Shown here: positions 32,717-46,120 of the stretch, in pieces
How positions within the stretch are numbered: position 1 is the first letter of the stretch
Layout of the letters: the number at the start of each line of letters is the position of its first letter
Made by a program: the position numbers and the translations under genes
Notes under the pieces: model-generated
Told to the model about the DNA's origin: nothing
The model's database searches: none
The model's input: only the letters and a program-made list of their open reading frames with translations
DNA from: Diadema setosum
Lineage: Eukaryota > Echinodermata > Echinoidea > Diadematoida > Diadematidae
Length of the DNA stretch: 64,000 bases
Direction of reading: 5' to 3'
Assembly: GCA_033980235.1 (NCBI GenBank)
Contig: CM067070.1
Location: forward strand, 23,772,699 to 23,836,698

Positions 32717-35700
32717 GATACTGGAAATCCAAATCCATTTTTTTGATTGTTTGATTGAAATATTATGAACATTTGTAATGTGTATAGATAAAAAAAGAAG
32801 AGAAAATAAAAAGAAAAAGTATACATTTTTTTTTTCAAAGAAAGATTATATATTTCCTCATCTTTTTATGACTAAAACTTAAAAAAAAAAGAATCATATA
32901 CATTCCTAGTCTGTGAAAACTGTCAAAGTACTGTTAGTAGAATCATAGCTTTAGTTGCTTGAAGTTGAGAGGGAAGTATGTGATGAAAAAAAAAGTAATA
33001 GACTGAGCCCATGGAGTACATGTAGTTTCTGTGCACAAATGCTTTTCTACCTTATCTTGCGAGGGGAAGAAGAAAAAAAAAAGGTTTTCTGCAGTGGTAG
33101 GCGATGGTTGCTCGGTTGGGATGCTTGAGTGATAGTTAAGAGTAGATCATGCCCTGCCCAAACACTTTCAGAAAAAAATGTATGGTAGTTGCTGGATGGT
33201 GTGTGAAATGACAGTCTAAAAGACTACCATTCTAAAATCCCAATGACATTGTATATGAAAATGTTGTCCTAGGGACTGAAAGACTTTATGTACGCTGCGC
33301 TCAGCGTCTTCATTTGTCTTACAAAGATACGTGTACCTGCGAATATGGTGATGATGAAGATGGCGCGGGACTATACTCCGAGTGCGTACAAATCACAATG
33401 TTTCTATATTGCATAGTGTAAAACAAACAAACAAAAATTGCAGCTGTCTGCTTTCCTCTTTTGGTGTGTTCTTCCAAATTTGTTCAGTGAACGTTTACCT
33501 GAAAGCAAATTTGGGAATGTAATGAATACATTTTATGACTACTAAGAAAATATAATGCTTATTGCATATGTAACCATAGGACAGACTTTTCATATGTTGG
33601 TTCTGACTTTAACCATTTAACAAAGAGCATTTCTGTTCAGGCATGTCTTGACGAGTTTGATATGATCTCCACCTATTCATATTACTCTGAGCTGTGAAGA
33701 AATATCAGTCTTCTATAAAAGAATTGTGTACCTCTAATACTTTGCATTCATTTAAAGGGACTGTACAGTACTGGTTGAAGTAAGGATTCATGTTTTGAAC
33801 ATTCCTAAGTGAGATAATGAAAAGCCTCTTATGAAATATGAAAGAGCATGTAATTTTAAGAAGGATTCAACGTTTATTTGATGAAAATTGGTTTTCAAAT
33901 GGCTGAAATATCCAAGAAAGTGCTAATAATAAAAGGCGACATGCCCCAACTTTATTAGTATCTCTTTGTTTCACCTTGTTTTTGGATATCTCAGCCATTT
34001 CAAAACCGATTTTCATCAAATAAACTTTTGATACCCCTTAGAACTGCATGCTCTTTCACATGTCATAGAGTGGTTTCTGAATATCTCACAAAACGTTAAA
34101 AGCTAAATCTTCACCTCGACCAGAACTGTACACACCCTTTAATTTTTCTACGCAAATGTACACAGTTTAAGAGGGATCTATGTACACTCATTGCTTTGTA
34201 AGTGTCCATCTGGTCGTAGTTTAAAAAAAAGCAAGATGAAATGTCAGGTTTTTGACAAGAAAGACACCAAAAAGACATAAAACTAACACCTTCAAGCGAG
34301 GATGTCGTAACAGTAGCTGTAAAGGCCATTCATATGACACATGCTTGTGAAACTGCCTATTTGTGTATTATTCAGATGTATGGGACTGCTTTCCATTTAA
34401 TATGCTTTAATCAGTTTCCAAAATTATTCTCAAACTGCCAGTGGTAGAGATATTTCATCAAGTTAGAGATGTGTTAATTTCAACATCAGAGCACCACTAT
34501 ATTACACACTGGATAGAATTATGTTCTTCTTTCACAATCACAAAAATTATTTCATACCTTAGTGAGTACTTTCGCCTCTTACTGGTGACTTCTTTAGACT
34601 ACGTCGTAGATGGCGGTATGACACTGGACGTGAGAGAATGGGATCATCAGCATACACTAAGGTACAGAATAATTTTCGGGGTTTCTGAAAGAAGAACATA
34701 TTTCTATGAAATCACCGATCAGATGAGCCGCATTCAGGATTACTCCCTGGAGTTGTGATTTGGTGAATTATCCAAACATGTCTTTGATTGCTTCATTCGC
34801 GACAGCAACACCAACAGCAGAAACTGTGTATGAATTCAGATTCTCAACATTGCTATCTCTCTGTGTACAGTGAGTGGGTGGAAGGTGAATAAATAAAAAA
34901 GTACTTCAAAAGTTGGGTAGATTTCCGTAAAGTACTACAAGTTGATTGTGTTGTGGATTATTTGTACTGCGTAATTGTTTTATCTGTGTCATTTTCTTGT
35001 TTCCGTGGTTACATGTAGATTTGTTTTGTGCATCACGTTTACTGTAGACTTCTGGTGCATTGATTTTTATAAAGCAAATAGTCTGTTGATATTTTGTAAA
35101 AGTTCAAGGTGTTGTAAATACATTTACACAGACTAAATGAGTAATTGTGCCATCTTCAATGTTACAAATTTCTTTGGTTGTATTGATGTGTAATATGGGT
35201 TAATAAACAAATTAAATGTTGCAGAATTTGATGTGATGTCAGAAGGATATTAGTTTTTAACCAAAGGTAACACGATTAAGTTGAAGCAATAATTCTGAAA
35301 TTAGTTTGTCATATCACAGACAAGTGATGAAGAAGAAACAACCACTCAACAATTGAAGGTTTGGTAAGATGGTTATATTTTGTGAGTACATAGATTATAT
35401 GATGTCAAAGCTATTTGACACTATAAAGTGCGATTATGTAATCTGTGTACAAATTATTTTCTTGTATCATAATGCAATGCTTGGTACAGACCGACCCCAA
35501 CTTATTCATGAACTATGATCCCGATTTCAATATTTGTGGATTAACTCGTTTTGGAGAAACAGAACGAAGCATGCTCTCTCCATGTGAAAGTGAATGATTA
35601 AGTTGAAGCCAAACTGTTTATTGCCAGAGGTTTACAAAATGGAATGGTGGAGAAAGGTATATTTGAGGCTGATTTTGTTTGGATATTTTTCTCATTTTGT

Positions 35701-36965
35701 AGTTTTTCCATGATTACCCTGCAAACTAATGATTATCAAAAACCGCAAAAGATAGAGCCATGTATAGAGTTTGTCATTCCAACATTCTATGCGAGAGTCA
35801 AGTGTGGACAAAGTTTTGATCAGCATTTTCAATTGAATGATTGCAGTGACAACCTTTACTGTGTCAGAGCTTTGGGGAAAAGCAAACCATGACAACCAAA
35901 AACAAATCGATAATTAAAAAAACAACAACAACAAAACTATAAAAAAAAGAAAATAGAAAGGAGAGAAAAGACACACATGTAGCCCAGCATGATTCAGATT
36001 TAGAGCCAACAAAAGTTTTTCTTAAATTGAACTCAGATACTTTTGATGATCAGAAGAATCTTGTGTCATGACAAAACCAAATGGAAATTCAAGGAGCGCT
36101 TTATTTGTTTATTTATTTTTTTTTGCCTCATTTAGTGATACTATCGGGTGAGGGTTTTCTAGACAAAGGACAGTTTGGATTGCCTGTGACACAGGATTGC
36201 TGCTTTTACCGTGTTCTCTACGAAGATATGAGCTAGATAAAGTGAGATTGACCTTCAGCTTGTTTGTGGGTATCATGGGCATCGTTTGTCATTACCTGGT
36301 CTTTGGTGGGCTTCATGTTCCTCGTCTCTAACAATGTCTGTGTCCTTCAAATGCATTCTACTTTAAGGTACAATGTGGACATACATTTTATATGCACCTG
36401 TTAGATTAAAAACTGCTGCAGCATTATAGAACTTAGACGAACAGCTGGAAGCCAGAGAAATTAATTCGGTTGCAGAGGACGAAAATTCACATTTTTGTCC
36501 AAAATGGTCTTGTTGGACTTCTGAAGTGGGCAGAAGGTCTTTTGATATGTAGTTTGAAATTTCAGAGTGAGATAAGTGATCTTATGGCTCTAAGAGCGAC
36601 GATTCCCTAATGATGTTCATTGTCTGTTTCCAAAGTGTCTGGTGAAAATTGATAGGGATAGAGAACCAGCTGTTCAAGCCAACCACCATTTCACATAGCT
36701 GTACATTACAAACTTCAACTAACTTATATAAAGGGTCAAATTGAAATAGTGATCTTGATCTTCTTTTCTAATCTTAATAATAATCTGCTCTATTTTTTTT
36801 GTTTTGTCATATGATTCAAAAGTTGGGCTCTGTACTTGTTGCATGATACATGTATGTGTAACAAACATGTTTACTCCTGACATTGTTAACCATGAGCATA
36901 CGGTAGGCCTATTGATGTAAGAATTTAATCACTTATGATAAGAAAAATGTTTTGAATTGAATAAA
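32717..36965 (+). other. SORL1: SORL1 3' UTR and downstream flank (maximum extent)
   Basis: Non-coding AT-rich sequence after the stop. AATAAA signals lie at 32805, 34888, 35202 and 36960, so the transcript may end at any of them. I cannot tell which is used. The frames at about 34441-34758 and 35644-35892 are open but have no recognisable content. A foldback element sits at 33756-34142. Confidence 0.5.
33756..34142. mobile_element. GGATGGTATAGT foldback element, uninterrupted copy
   Basis: Ends AAAGGGACTGTACAGTACTG and GAACTGTACACACCCTTT. The centre is a near palindrome (GGCTGAAATATCC versus GGATATCTCAGCC). It is the reference for the interrupted copies at 10352 and 16711. It lies in or just after the SORL1 3' UTR. 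Confidence 0.78.
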
Positions 36966-38250
36966 AGTACAAATGGAAAATGCATATCAACTATATTTTC
37001 TTAATGCGCTGTAAATTTTGTTCACTTGTAAAAAAAAAGAAAAAAGTTATGAAGTACTATACTCAGACAGTCCTTTGGTTATTATGTAATACTCCATATG
37101 CTTGTGATATCCTTGTGTGAACTGTACTCCTTTTTTAGAATATATATTTTTCATGTGTTGTTTATCACACGTACAATGTATCACGTATGTATACGAGATA
37201 CACTGTTTCTTTTCCATTGTGATTCATTATGCCTGTGTTGCGTACATGTATACCAAAGCGTAAACCCATGAAGTTTATTATACAAGAGCAAACATTCAAT
37301 AATCCTCTTGAGTGTAATGGAAAAAGGTAGTAGGAGCTCTGCAGTTCAGGATACATTTAATACTTTCTGGCAGGCACTTGTCCTCAAATGTGTAACCAAA
37401 CAGTGGTACTAAGAGTTTCTGACGCTGTTATGACATCATCAACATAGTCAGGAGCTTGCATGTTATTCAAAAATTTGCATAATCACTATACATATAACAA
37501 GGAGGTACTAAAATTGCTTAATACCTCGTTAGGTGTATTAACAGATTGCTTCTTTCTGCATTACTCCCATTTTCGTTCCTCCTTCCAGTTACAATTGTAA
37601 TTGTTAATTGACTTGCATTCTATACCTACAACCCTTTAGGGTACACATATATATGCCAGAACTCAGAGGATACACTGCGTGTTATGTGATTTTGGAAGTT
37701 CCATAACATTGTAGTGATGTATCTCTAACGATGTGTAAAGTGAGGTGGGACACATGTGCGTTGATTTCCCGCCACACAGACTTATATGACTGGAAAAATC
37801 ACGGGCATAAATAGGATTCCTCTGTCACATGGTAACTCAGTACTTACTTTACAATTATGTTCAATTTTGAAGCCCAGCTGCACCACTATGGATTACTATA
37901 CACACGCTAAACGAATCACTCTTGATTATTGCTGGTGTTGTAACATTAGGGTGGTGAGATATAATTAAAATTGTCTTTCGTAGTACTGTACAACACGCTA
38001 GCAGCGCATTAAAGATGCTATATTTGACTATGTCTATAGAGTAATTGTTCTCTTTTGATTCTATGCGGGGATTCATTTGCTGTGTAATTTTCTTGGAGAA
38101 GCACAATACATGAAGTTAGGAAATGAGTTTCATTTTTTTTTCAGTTGAAATAAAGGAGTAATTTACTAGATTTATTTTGCCTGCATAGACACCTTGCATC
38201 TGGGGATAGTTCTGTGTGTGAAACTTTCAACCTCCTACACCCTATGTATG
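36966..38250. other. Intergenic, nothing recognised
   Basis: AT-rich sequence without coding signature or repeats that I can match. Confidence 0.45.
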
Positions 38251-38265
38251 TGTGCATGCGCGTAC

Positions 38266-38266
38266 A

Positions 38267-38331
<65 letters not shown>

Positions 38332-38332
38332 A
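38266..38332. repeat. (TA)n-(TG)n microsatellite
   Basis: A TA run followed by a TG run. It gives only Ile/Tyr repeat frames. Confidence 0.95.
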
Positions 38333-39060
38333 TATATTTACACATTTACATACATGCATGATTATACATATAAACATATTTACATACATACATTTTTACA
38401 TGTACATTGTATCTGTGTGTTTGTATACAAGTGTATCTTTTATACACATGTATTCATGTGATATAATTTTGTTCTTGTACAATGTACACCATGCATGATA
38501 TGTTATATGCATATCTTCTTCATTCATTCATTTTCTTTCTGATTAACTAATGAACAGTATATAACTATGTTGGTTATGATTATGCATGGGTTCAATATTT
38601 CATTTAGAGAGGTAATATCTTCCAGAGAATTATTTATTTTTGCAAAAAAATTATACCTACATCGGGACTGAGTAGAAAAGTCCATCATGATTTACCAGAG
38701 ATCTGCTCGTTTGGGGAGGAATCTGTTTGTGAGGCTGCTTGCTTGTGTTAAAATAATTGTTACTGACAATTTTTGGTGTGCTGCTATTGTGTGTGTGGAG
38801 GGTGAAGAAAGTGATTTTTTTTTCTCTGAAAAAAAAAGAAAAAAAAAAAAGAGTGTGAGTACACAATGCATGGCGTATACCTCCCGTGATGGTTATGAAC
38901 GGTAGCGTCGCCGAATAAGGTACGGAAAAAAAAATGAAAATGAGGTATAAAAGACTCCAGACGTTTCGGTAACAATTGACATTTTTATTTGTCCAAAGTT
39001 TCTCGTACAAAACTTTACAGAAGCCTGTAATAAATGTATCGAAGTTCCGAGAATATTGAT
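38333..39060. other. Intergenic, nothing recognised
   Basis: AT-rich sequence with A runs near 38826-38850. The long minus-strand frame crossing here is extended by the adjacent (AGA)n repeat and is not a gene. Confidence 0.45.
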
Positions 39061-39062
39061 AA

Positions 39063-39215
39063 GCCAAGAAGAAGAAGAAGAAGAAGAAGAAAAAAAAAAG
39101 GAGAAAAAAAAGAAGTAGTAGTAGTAGTAGTAGTAGAAGAAGAAGAAGAAGAAGAAGAAAAAGAAGAAGAAGAAGAAGAAGAAGAAGAAGAAGAAGAAGA
39201 AGAAGAAGAAAGAGA
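39063..39215. repeat. (AGA)n / (AGT)n trinucleotide repeat
   Basis: A purine-rich GAA/GTA array of about 150 bp. It gives poly-Leu and poly-Glu frames on the two strands. Confidence 0.95.
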
Positions 39216-39944
39216 ATAAGAACTCGGATCTCCACCGCTCTAGATAAAATCTCTTTTTCTCTATCCAACTCTTCTTTTTCTCGACGGAATGACCGACCGT
39301 TGTAAATTCAGCTGTAAATCGTTGTACACTGGGGTCCAGTCACAGCTTGTCCGGCAGTGTGGTCCCACCAGACAACTGATTTATATACATGTAAATGCAC
39401 AATCAACAGAAACGGTCGAAGCAAAATAATAGAATAAGAAGTGAATTAAGGGAGAAAAAAAATTGGAATGAATAGAAAATAGGATGCTCAGTCTTCAAAT
39501 AACCAACGCTCTATGCGAACTGTTAAAATAGCATATAACACAGAGCACAATGGTCTAAACTAATCACAAGTGAAATCGATCATTAGATATCACTATCGTA
39601 AGTATTTTAAGTATCTTAAGTATGTCAGTGTTAAATCATATATCTTGAAAACAAATCTTACCCATCAAATGTTTTTCCCCTACCATACTTGTAGCTATAC
39701 TCCTGAAATGATACCACTCGTTTTACAGAATTCCATTTTTTCTACCATTAGGTGCAAGGTACAGCCTATTCAGTATCGTTGATCCTCAGTAAATGCCTTC
39801 TTCAAAAGAAAATCTGCAGTTGGGAGTTCTATCAATAAAAACCTTTTAAACGTCCCAGTTGAAAACGAGTGTATTTACAAAGGTTTCCTTAACTGACTAT
39901 CATGTCGCACGTCACAAAGCCCACACAAAATGCTGGGTTTTAGT

Positions 39945-40045
39945 TCTTATAATAATAATGATAATAATGATAATAATAACAAATATTTTAGAGCGCCCTT
40001 TCTACTGGATACAAAGCGCTATGAGATGTCATTCCTGGTCGCCGT
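39945..40045 (-). mobile_element. LINE/SINE-type 3' tail, reverse orientation
   Basis: An (ATA)n run followed by TTTTAGAGCGCCCTTTCTAC and ACAAAGCGCTATGAGATG. This resembles the GCGC-stem tail that ends the neighbouring LINE fragment, in the opposite orientation. It looks like an unrelated copy's tail. Confidence 0.5.
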
Positions 40046-40089
40046 AGGAGATAAATTCACTGTATATAACCAGGCAGTGACAGTACAAG

Positions 40090-40482
40090 TCTAGAATCCA
40101 GAACACGGCAGCTCGTCTCGTCCGTCGCACTAAGAAATCCGACCACATCACTCCCATCCTTCGCTCCCTTCACTGGCTCCCCATGGTTCAAAGAATACAA
40201 TTCAAAATACTCACCCTTACCTACAAAGCCAAGCACGGTTTAGCCCCTGGATACATCTCTGAACTATTACTTCCCAAGAATTCATCCCGTGTCCTGCGAT
40301 CCTCCCGCTCAATCCATCTCCAACTTAGCCCTGGACCCATACCACGTACCCGCTATGGAAGTCGTGCTTTTGCCGTCGCTGCGCCCCAACTATGGAACAA
40401 GCTCCCCCTGCACATCAGATCTTCACCCTCGCTAGATACGTTTAAGACCCTCCTGAAGACACATTTAATGAAGTCAATATAA
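40090..40482 (+). pseudogene. LINE reverse-transcriptase protein, C-terminal fragment
   Basis: An open frame reads IQNTAARLVRRTKKSDHITP, then LRSLHWLP and AFAVAAPQLWNKLPLHIRSS, and stops at 40482. This is the familiar end region of L2/CR1/jockey-type LINE polyproteins, after the reverse-transcriptase core. No RT core or endonuclease is present, so it is a 5'-truncated copy. About 280 bp of 3' sequence follows, with GCGCTTAGAAACCATGTATT and a (TTA)n tail to about 40765. Confidence 0.82.
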
Positions 40483-40765
40483 TTTGAATTTCCAATGATC
40501 TCATGTTTCTGTATGTTACCCTTTTTTTCTATTTTAGTGTGTATTAAGTATGCTAATTTCAGTATGTTGATTATTGCCAGAGTATATTAAGTAATGTAAA
40601 TTATTGCAGAGTTTGTAGTTATGTTGAATGATTATGTAAGATTATGTTTCGGTATGATTATGATATGTGTAAGGCGCTTAGAAACCATGTATTAAGCGCG
40701 GTAAAAATGCTAGTTATTAATATTATGATTATGATTATTATTATTATTATTATTATTATTTTTAT
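40483..40765 (+). mobile_element. 3' UTR and (TTA)n tail of the LINE fragment
   Basis: It contains AAGGCGCTTAGAAACCATGT and ATTAAGCGCGG, a GCGC stem-loop typical of LINE 3' ends, then (ATT)n at about 40725-40775. Confidence 0.7.
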
Positions 40766-41434
40766 TATTGTTATTAATATTAGTGTATTTTATAATAAAA
40801 TATGTGCGCTTCGATTCCTATCCATTCTTGACCTACCGTATACCTATTTTGTTACCCTAATCTAACTAATATGCTATATTAATATTTGCTTCAATTTCTT
40901 TCTGAAAATGTTACGAAGTGTGAACTTAGAACCACTCATGTATCAAACACAGGAGGGTGAGAATTGTTGGTAAGTTTGTACATGAATTGAAATACATTGA
41001 AAACATAAATAACTTATTTTCAGAATGTTATTTTCATAGGAGAAACAAGTTTGACTTCGCCATGATTCATTACAAATATTGGCCTACGAAGAGTTGTTTT
41101 CTGAATTAATGATATTCCTTCTCTATACGAGAGATAGTATATTTCCCCAGGCGAGTAAACCATAATCTAAGAAAAGGTATTTTTCAAAGTCGAATATAAT
41201 GTTAAAATAACGTTTATAGGGCAATAAATTTGACTTTATCACACATATACGTCTTGAAATAATGTGGTATATAGAAACAATTGCGTAAATTTCAAGTGAG
41301 TTATATCACTGTGCAGTAATGCATATAATTATGATATACCTCGTTTGAGTTTCACGCATCGAATAATCTACTAGGTATGGAGGAAAAGTGTAATTTCAGC
41401 ATTAAATAGTCGATTTTTTTACATTTAACCTGAA
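40766..41434. other. Intergenic, nothing recognised
   Basis: AT-rich sequence without recognisable genes or repeats. Confidence 0.45.
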
Positions 41435-41860
41435 ATTTGACCTTTGACATTTACCCGATAATCCTGAAATTCCAATGAGAATCATTGTTACGTTTTATGA
41501 AGATACCTTGAGCCATTTCCGAGATAATGGAGAAAAAAGTAAAATGTTAGCAGTTTGAACTTCTACTTAATGGCCCAAAACTCCCCTTAGAGAAACTCTT
41601 TTTTTCCCCTAGTAGTCTGACACCATGTTTAAATAAAATGCCTTGAAGCACCGCCCAGGTATTGGGGAAATAGTAAAATTTGAAGATTTTGACCTTGAAC
41701 TTTGACCCTGAGCACGTGCAACCAAAAGTTTGTACGCACAACTTCGTCCACGCATTATATACCAAGTTTCATTGAGGATCTTCAAACGGTTTTTTGAAGT
41801 TACGGTGTTCACAAAATTGAATACGGACAACCCGAAAACCGACAATGCCGCCGGCGGATC
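41435..41860. repeat. AAGGTCA-rich dispersed repeat, reverse copy
   Basis: Contains TTTGACCTTTGACATTTACC and GACCTTGAACTTTGACCCTG, the reverse of the theme at 24630-25215. It ends with an ACAACCCGAAAACCG-type segment. Confidence 0.6.
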
Positions 41861-43427
41861 GTGACTAAGGCATGAACATTGATTGAAAGCTGCTTTGCCA
41901 TGACAATATGACATTCAGACGAGGTCAGCAGCTGCTGTCTTGTCAAAATTGGAAGAGATTTCCCGGTACATCACTCGATCTGATTTCCGTGTACGCACAG
42001 GTTTCTTTCGTGAATTCTTCTGCAATGCAGTTTCTGCACGGATGATTGAAATGATAAAAAAAGTGTTGATGTTTATTGATTGTTGTCGGGGATACTGCGC
42101 ACTTGACTACTAATACCAAACAAATAAGCACCCAATGTCTAAGATAAGTTATTTAGTGTGTATGTATGTGTCAGTGTGCTTGTGGATATACATTATGGAG
42201 GGCCTTCATGCATGACATTATGCTTGCATATATTATGATAATTAATGACTACACATATTGTGGTGGCATCACAAAATAAATGAATGAATGGTATATACGC
42301 TTAGGAAAAAAGTAAACATTAAGTCTTCTTCTAGTGCATATTTTTCATAGAAGATTTTGATATAAGTGTGATGTGTGTCACATTACATATGAAATGTTAT
42401 TTAATTGGCTATCGACCTGATAAAGGTTAATACAAGGGGGAAATTTTACGAATGTGTGAAAACATTCGTTCATGTCTTTCAAGGCACAAAAGCAAAATTG
42501 CAGAATTTGACATTTTGTCATTTATTTGCAAATGCCCCTTAACCCTATAAAGCCCAAGTTATTTTGACCCATCCCAGGCCTAAGGGGGGGGGGGGGGGAC
42601 ATTGTGCCCCCCTATATAACTTTGTTATTGTTTGATGCTTCATCGTCATATTTGGCACATGGGTAACAACCCATTCACTACATGACCGCATACTTGAATT
42701 TTTCCAAGGTCACCCATAGAGGGCGCTATTTACTAAAATATAAAGAAATACATAGGAAATATGCTAAAAACATGATTTTTCTGTGTAATTTCTTTATCCC
42801 CAGTATATATGTCTTTTCATAGACCAATATTTTTCATATTTGCCACAAATAATGTGCAAGTCAAAGCTCATTATTTGTTATGGTTGAAATATCTCAAGGT
42901 CATCACATGGGGCGCTATTTATAACAAAATAAAGAAATACATTATGAGACCTGTGATCTATTGTTTGGAATAGGTACATGCATAGTATCACATTTCATAT
43001 TCCCATGATATTGGAATTTAAAGTTTGTAGATTGATAATGTGATTAACAAATGATATTAGAGGTATAACTTGGGTGAAGGAATCAAAATGACACAAAATA
43101 GAACAGCAATCTTTGGAAAATACCGTTATTTTCAAGTATCTCTATTATATCTGTTGTTTTATGCCATTGTCACAGAAAAACAAAGGAAATAATAGGAAAA
43201 GCATTTCAGGGCCATCAAATTTCAGCCAAGAAACACCCATTTCATACATCATAATATCGGTAATTGGAATTAGAACAGAAAAATATGCAAAATCTGACTG
43301 ACATGGTTGTCAGTTTATGGTTGCCATGGCAACCAGCAATATCAAATATAGCTAAATTATACATCAAAATGTTTGTCATAAGATTTAAGAAAAAGTCACC
43401 AAATTTGGTTAAAATCTGTCCTTTTTA

Positions 43428-43592
43428 CCAGCTTTGCGGCTTCCTCCCTGTGTCATTTGAATTTGAAATGACAGAAAATGCATTTCTTTACATCCTTAAA
43501 CAAGAACAAAGGGGAAAACTAAAAGGGGAAAATAAGAATTTTCTGTCATTTCAAATTCAAATGACACAGGGAGGAAGCCGCAAAGCTGGTAA
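43428..43592. repeat. 165 bp perfect-arm hairpin
   Basis: Two arms of about 55 bp (ACCAGCTTTGCGGCTTCCTC and its exact complement GAGGAAGCCGCAAAGCTGGT, continuing through ATTTGAATTTGAAATGACAG) flank a 50-bp loop. The near-perfect pairing suggests a recent insertion. Confidence 0.88.
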
Positions 43593-43677
43593 AAACGACA
43601 TATTTTTTTTTTCATTCTTTTAGGAATTTAAGAAGTCATGAGACAAATTCAAGCATCCGTTACAATTCCCAATGTCC

Positions 43678-44046
43678 TTAAAGGGGATGGCTAGTAACTG
43701 ATCAGTGGGAGTTAGTGGGAATGCTGGGGGATGATTGTTCCAATCCTTGTTGGATTCATTTAAGAGTATATTATATAATATCTATTGTTGTGTGAAAATT
43801 ATTTGCTCCAGAATGGTCTCATATTCAAGTAATATGCAGTTTAATGTTTTCAGGTTAGCATGCCTGTACAGTGACGGGGCATTAAACTGCACATTACTTG
43901 AATATGAGACCGTTCTGAAGCAAATAATTTTCACACAACAATAGATATATAATGTACTCTATAAATAAATCCCACAAGAATTGGAACAATCATCCCTCAG
44001 CATTCCCACTGATTCCCACTGATCACTTACTAGCCATCCCCTTTAA
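43678..44046. mobile_element. ~370 bp foldback MITE (full copy 2)
   Basis: Starts TTAAAGGGGATGGCTAGTAA and ends ACTAGCCATCCCCTTTAA. The arms meet near 43862. Same family as 16285-16656. Confidence 0.9.
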
Positions 44047-44680
44047 TTTCAAATAACATTTCAAATTTCTACCATTTTTGTATTATACTATCTTTTGCAA
44101 TGCCTCTTGAATTTGGATTTGGCAGGAGATTCATTATTTTTCTCCATGATTGTTTTCCTTCCTGTATCTTACGAGGCTACAAAGACATTTTGGAGATCAA
44201 TGGGTAATTTTCAAAATTAATTTGTGTTTCTTATTGAGTTGGAGTTGTCTTTGTTCTGATTGTTTTATGAAAGAGCACAAATGCATGAATGAAAACTTGT
44301 CCACTTTTGCAGTTTATACTCTTGTGCCTTGGAAGAGGAACACGAATGAGTTCACTCATGCATAAACTTTCCCTTTTTATTAACCTACCAGGTTGATAGC
44401 AAATTACATTATACCTTTAACATGGCATATAAACAATGTAAATGTAGACTGACATTGTATCAGAAATATAAGCTTGAAAAAGTATTTACCGGTACCTTCT
44501 TTTTTTCTGAGTGGGTACACATATATAGTTCTAAAAAGAGTAATCCAACTTCACAGGACTGTTGTTCTTTAATTTTTCTTTGTTCATATTCAAGACATGG
44601 TATGTTCCTGCGAGCTATGTGTTAAACATGAATAGAGAAATATGAACTGCGTGGGTTAACCTTTGACTATTTGAACAAAG

Positions 44681-44828
44681 ACCCGTTTCCTAAAACTTGT
44701 TATCAGTGACAACTGCCACATTTCTATGACAAATTTGCTCTAAGACAATCAGATGCAAGAATTTCAGTAGCTTAAAGCAACTATCAGAACTTGTCACTGA
44801 TAAACAATTTGTTTTTTGAAACGGTCCC
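44681..44828. mobile_element. ~145 bp MITE, diverged relative of TTTCATGAA family
   Basis: Starts ACCCGTTTCCTAAAACTTGT and ends TTTGAAACGGTCCC. The interior AAGACAATCAGATGCAAGAA and TTTCAGTAGCTTA match 14250-14391, while the termini differ. Confidence 0.7.
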
Positions 44829-45269
44829 CAAGGTTATCTAACAAGTGGCCATGTTGACCATAAAATGTAAGTGAAACATGAAATACAAACTTGCAGCTGT
44901 GGAGGCTGGCCTGTTTATTTGACCATTTTCATTGACAAATCCATTTCAGCGAAACTTCCAGTATTCCTTCGTGATAACACTCAAACTTGGAAAAAGTAGA
45001 AACTTGTCATTGTTGAATTTAAAAATAATGTACTCAGTCATGCTTGACATTGTCAACACGCTTACTTTCCAATGGAAAGAAAATTACTACTCTTTTTCTC
45101 ACAATGAGTATTGCATCCATTTTCTATAGTTGACAATTTATTTTGAAACAGTACCCCTCTGAATTTGGATTTTTTTTTTGAAATACGCCCCAACCGCACT
45201 GTATATTTTATATTATTTATACCAGGGGATCGTGGACCATTTTATTTTTTACAGTGCTGGCAGGGGATG

Positions 45270-45335
45270 CGAGCGTGGGGGGGGGGGGGGGGGGGAGGCG
45301 GCAAGGATCAATGGGCACTCCCCCCCCCCCCCCTG
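45270..45335. repeat. Poly-G and poly-C homopolymer block
   Basis: Runs of G (45278-45294) and C (about 45320-45333) produce Gly/Pro frames on both strands. Not coding. Confidence 0.9.
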
Positions 45336-45756
45336 CTTGGACGAAAAGCTGCAATGCATAATATCAATATTCAAAATAATTATATTTTTCATAACGAGAT
45401 CCCTACTGTGCCCCCTACCAGATTTTTATTTGCCACTTCTTCGCCCTTAATCCAATTTTAACCAATTTTGGTGACTTTTCCTAAAATCTACCTAGGCCCT
45501 ATGCATCTATTTTTTTTTTCTGTTCCACTTTCAATGAACAATAGGTTATGAAATAGGAGTTTCTTTACCGAAATTCGCTGAAGAAGCAAAATGTGAAGTA
45601 ATTATGGTTCTGGAATGTTTTTTTTTTCTTCCTATTTCCTTTGTTTTGTTTTTTCTATGCGACAAAGGCATAAAATAAAAGATATAATAGAGATAATTGA
45701 AAACAACAGTATTTTCCAGAGATCGACCTTCTATTTTGTGTCATTGTGATTCCTTG

Positions 45757-46120
45757 GCGGTGAGTTGGCTCAGTCGGTAGCGCGTCTGCCTCACGATCAC
45801 GCGGTCCGGGTTCGAACCCGAGTCTGGACTGAGCAATGTTGTGTGTAAACATACCGTCCCCTCTAGCAAGAGGCAAAACACTCTGTCCCTCGGATAGGAC
45901 ATAAAATGGAGGTCCCGTGTATGAGAGAGTCACAGCTCATGCACGTAAAAGATCCCGCTTCATTCATTCATCGCAAAGAGCAGGGTGTCTAACCCGGTGA
46001 AGTGGTGCCACCTCACATCCAACTGGACCCCATGGAAGACCAGCTTAGTGTAGCTGAATATGGGCTATCCAGCCATCTTCACAGATGGAAAATGAACAAC
46101 AACAACAACAACAACAACCT
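45757..46120 (+). mobile_element. tRNA-derived SINE
   Basis: The head carries an RNA polymerase III promoter: A box TGGCTCAGTCGGTAGCG (45766 on) and B box GGTTCGAACCC (45809 on). A tRNA-unrelated body of about 280 bp follows, with CACGTAAAAGATCCCGCTTC, and an (AAC)n tail to 46118. The anticodon arm does not pair properly, so it is not a working tRNA. It sits against the right arm of the 4.1 kb element. Confidence 0.85.

Noticed and set aside
34441..34758. 105-codon plus-strand frame after SORL1
   Set aside because: No recognisable content and it lies in the SORL1 3' UTR or flank. Likely chance in non-coding sequence.
38657..39268. 203-codon minus-strand frame, the second longest in the window
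   Set aside because: The centre is poly-Leu/Phe from an (AGA)n trinucleotide repeat. No domain or splice evidence.
45757..45830. A functional tRNA gene
   Set aside because: A and B boxes are present but the anticodon arm does not fold, and a SINE body and (AAC)n tail follow.
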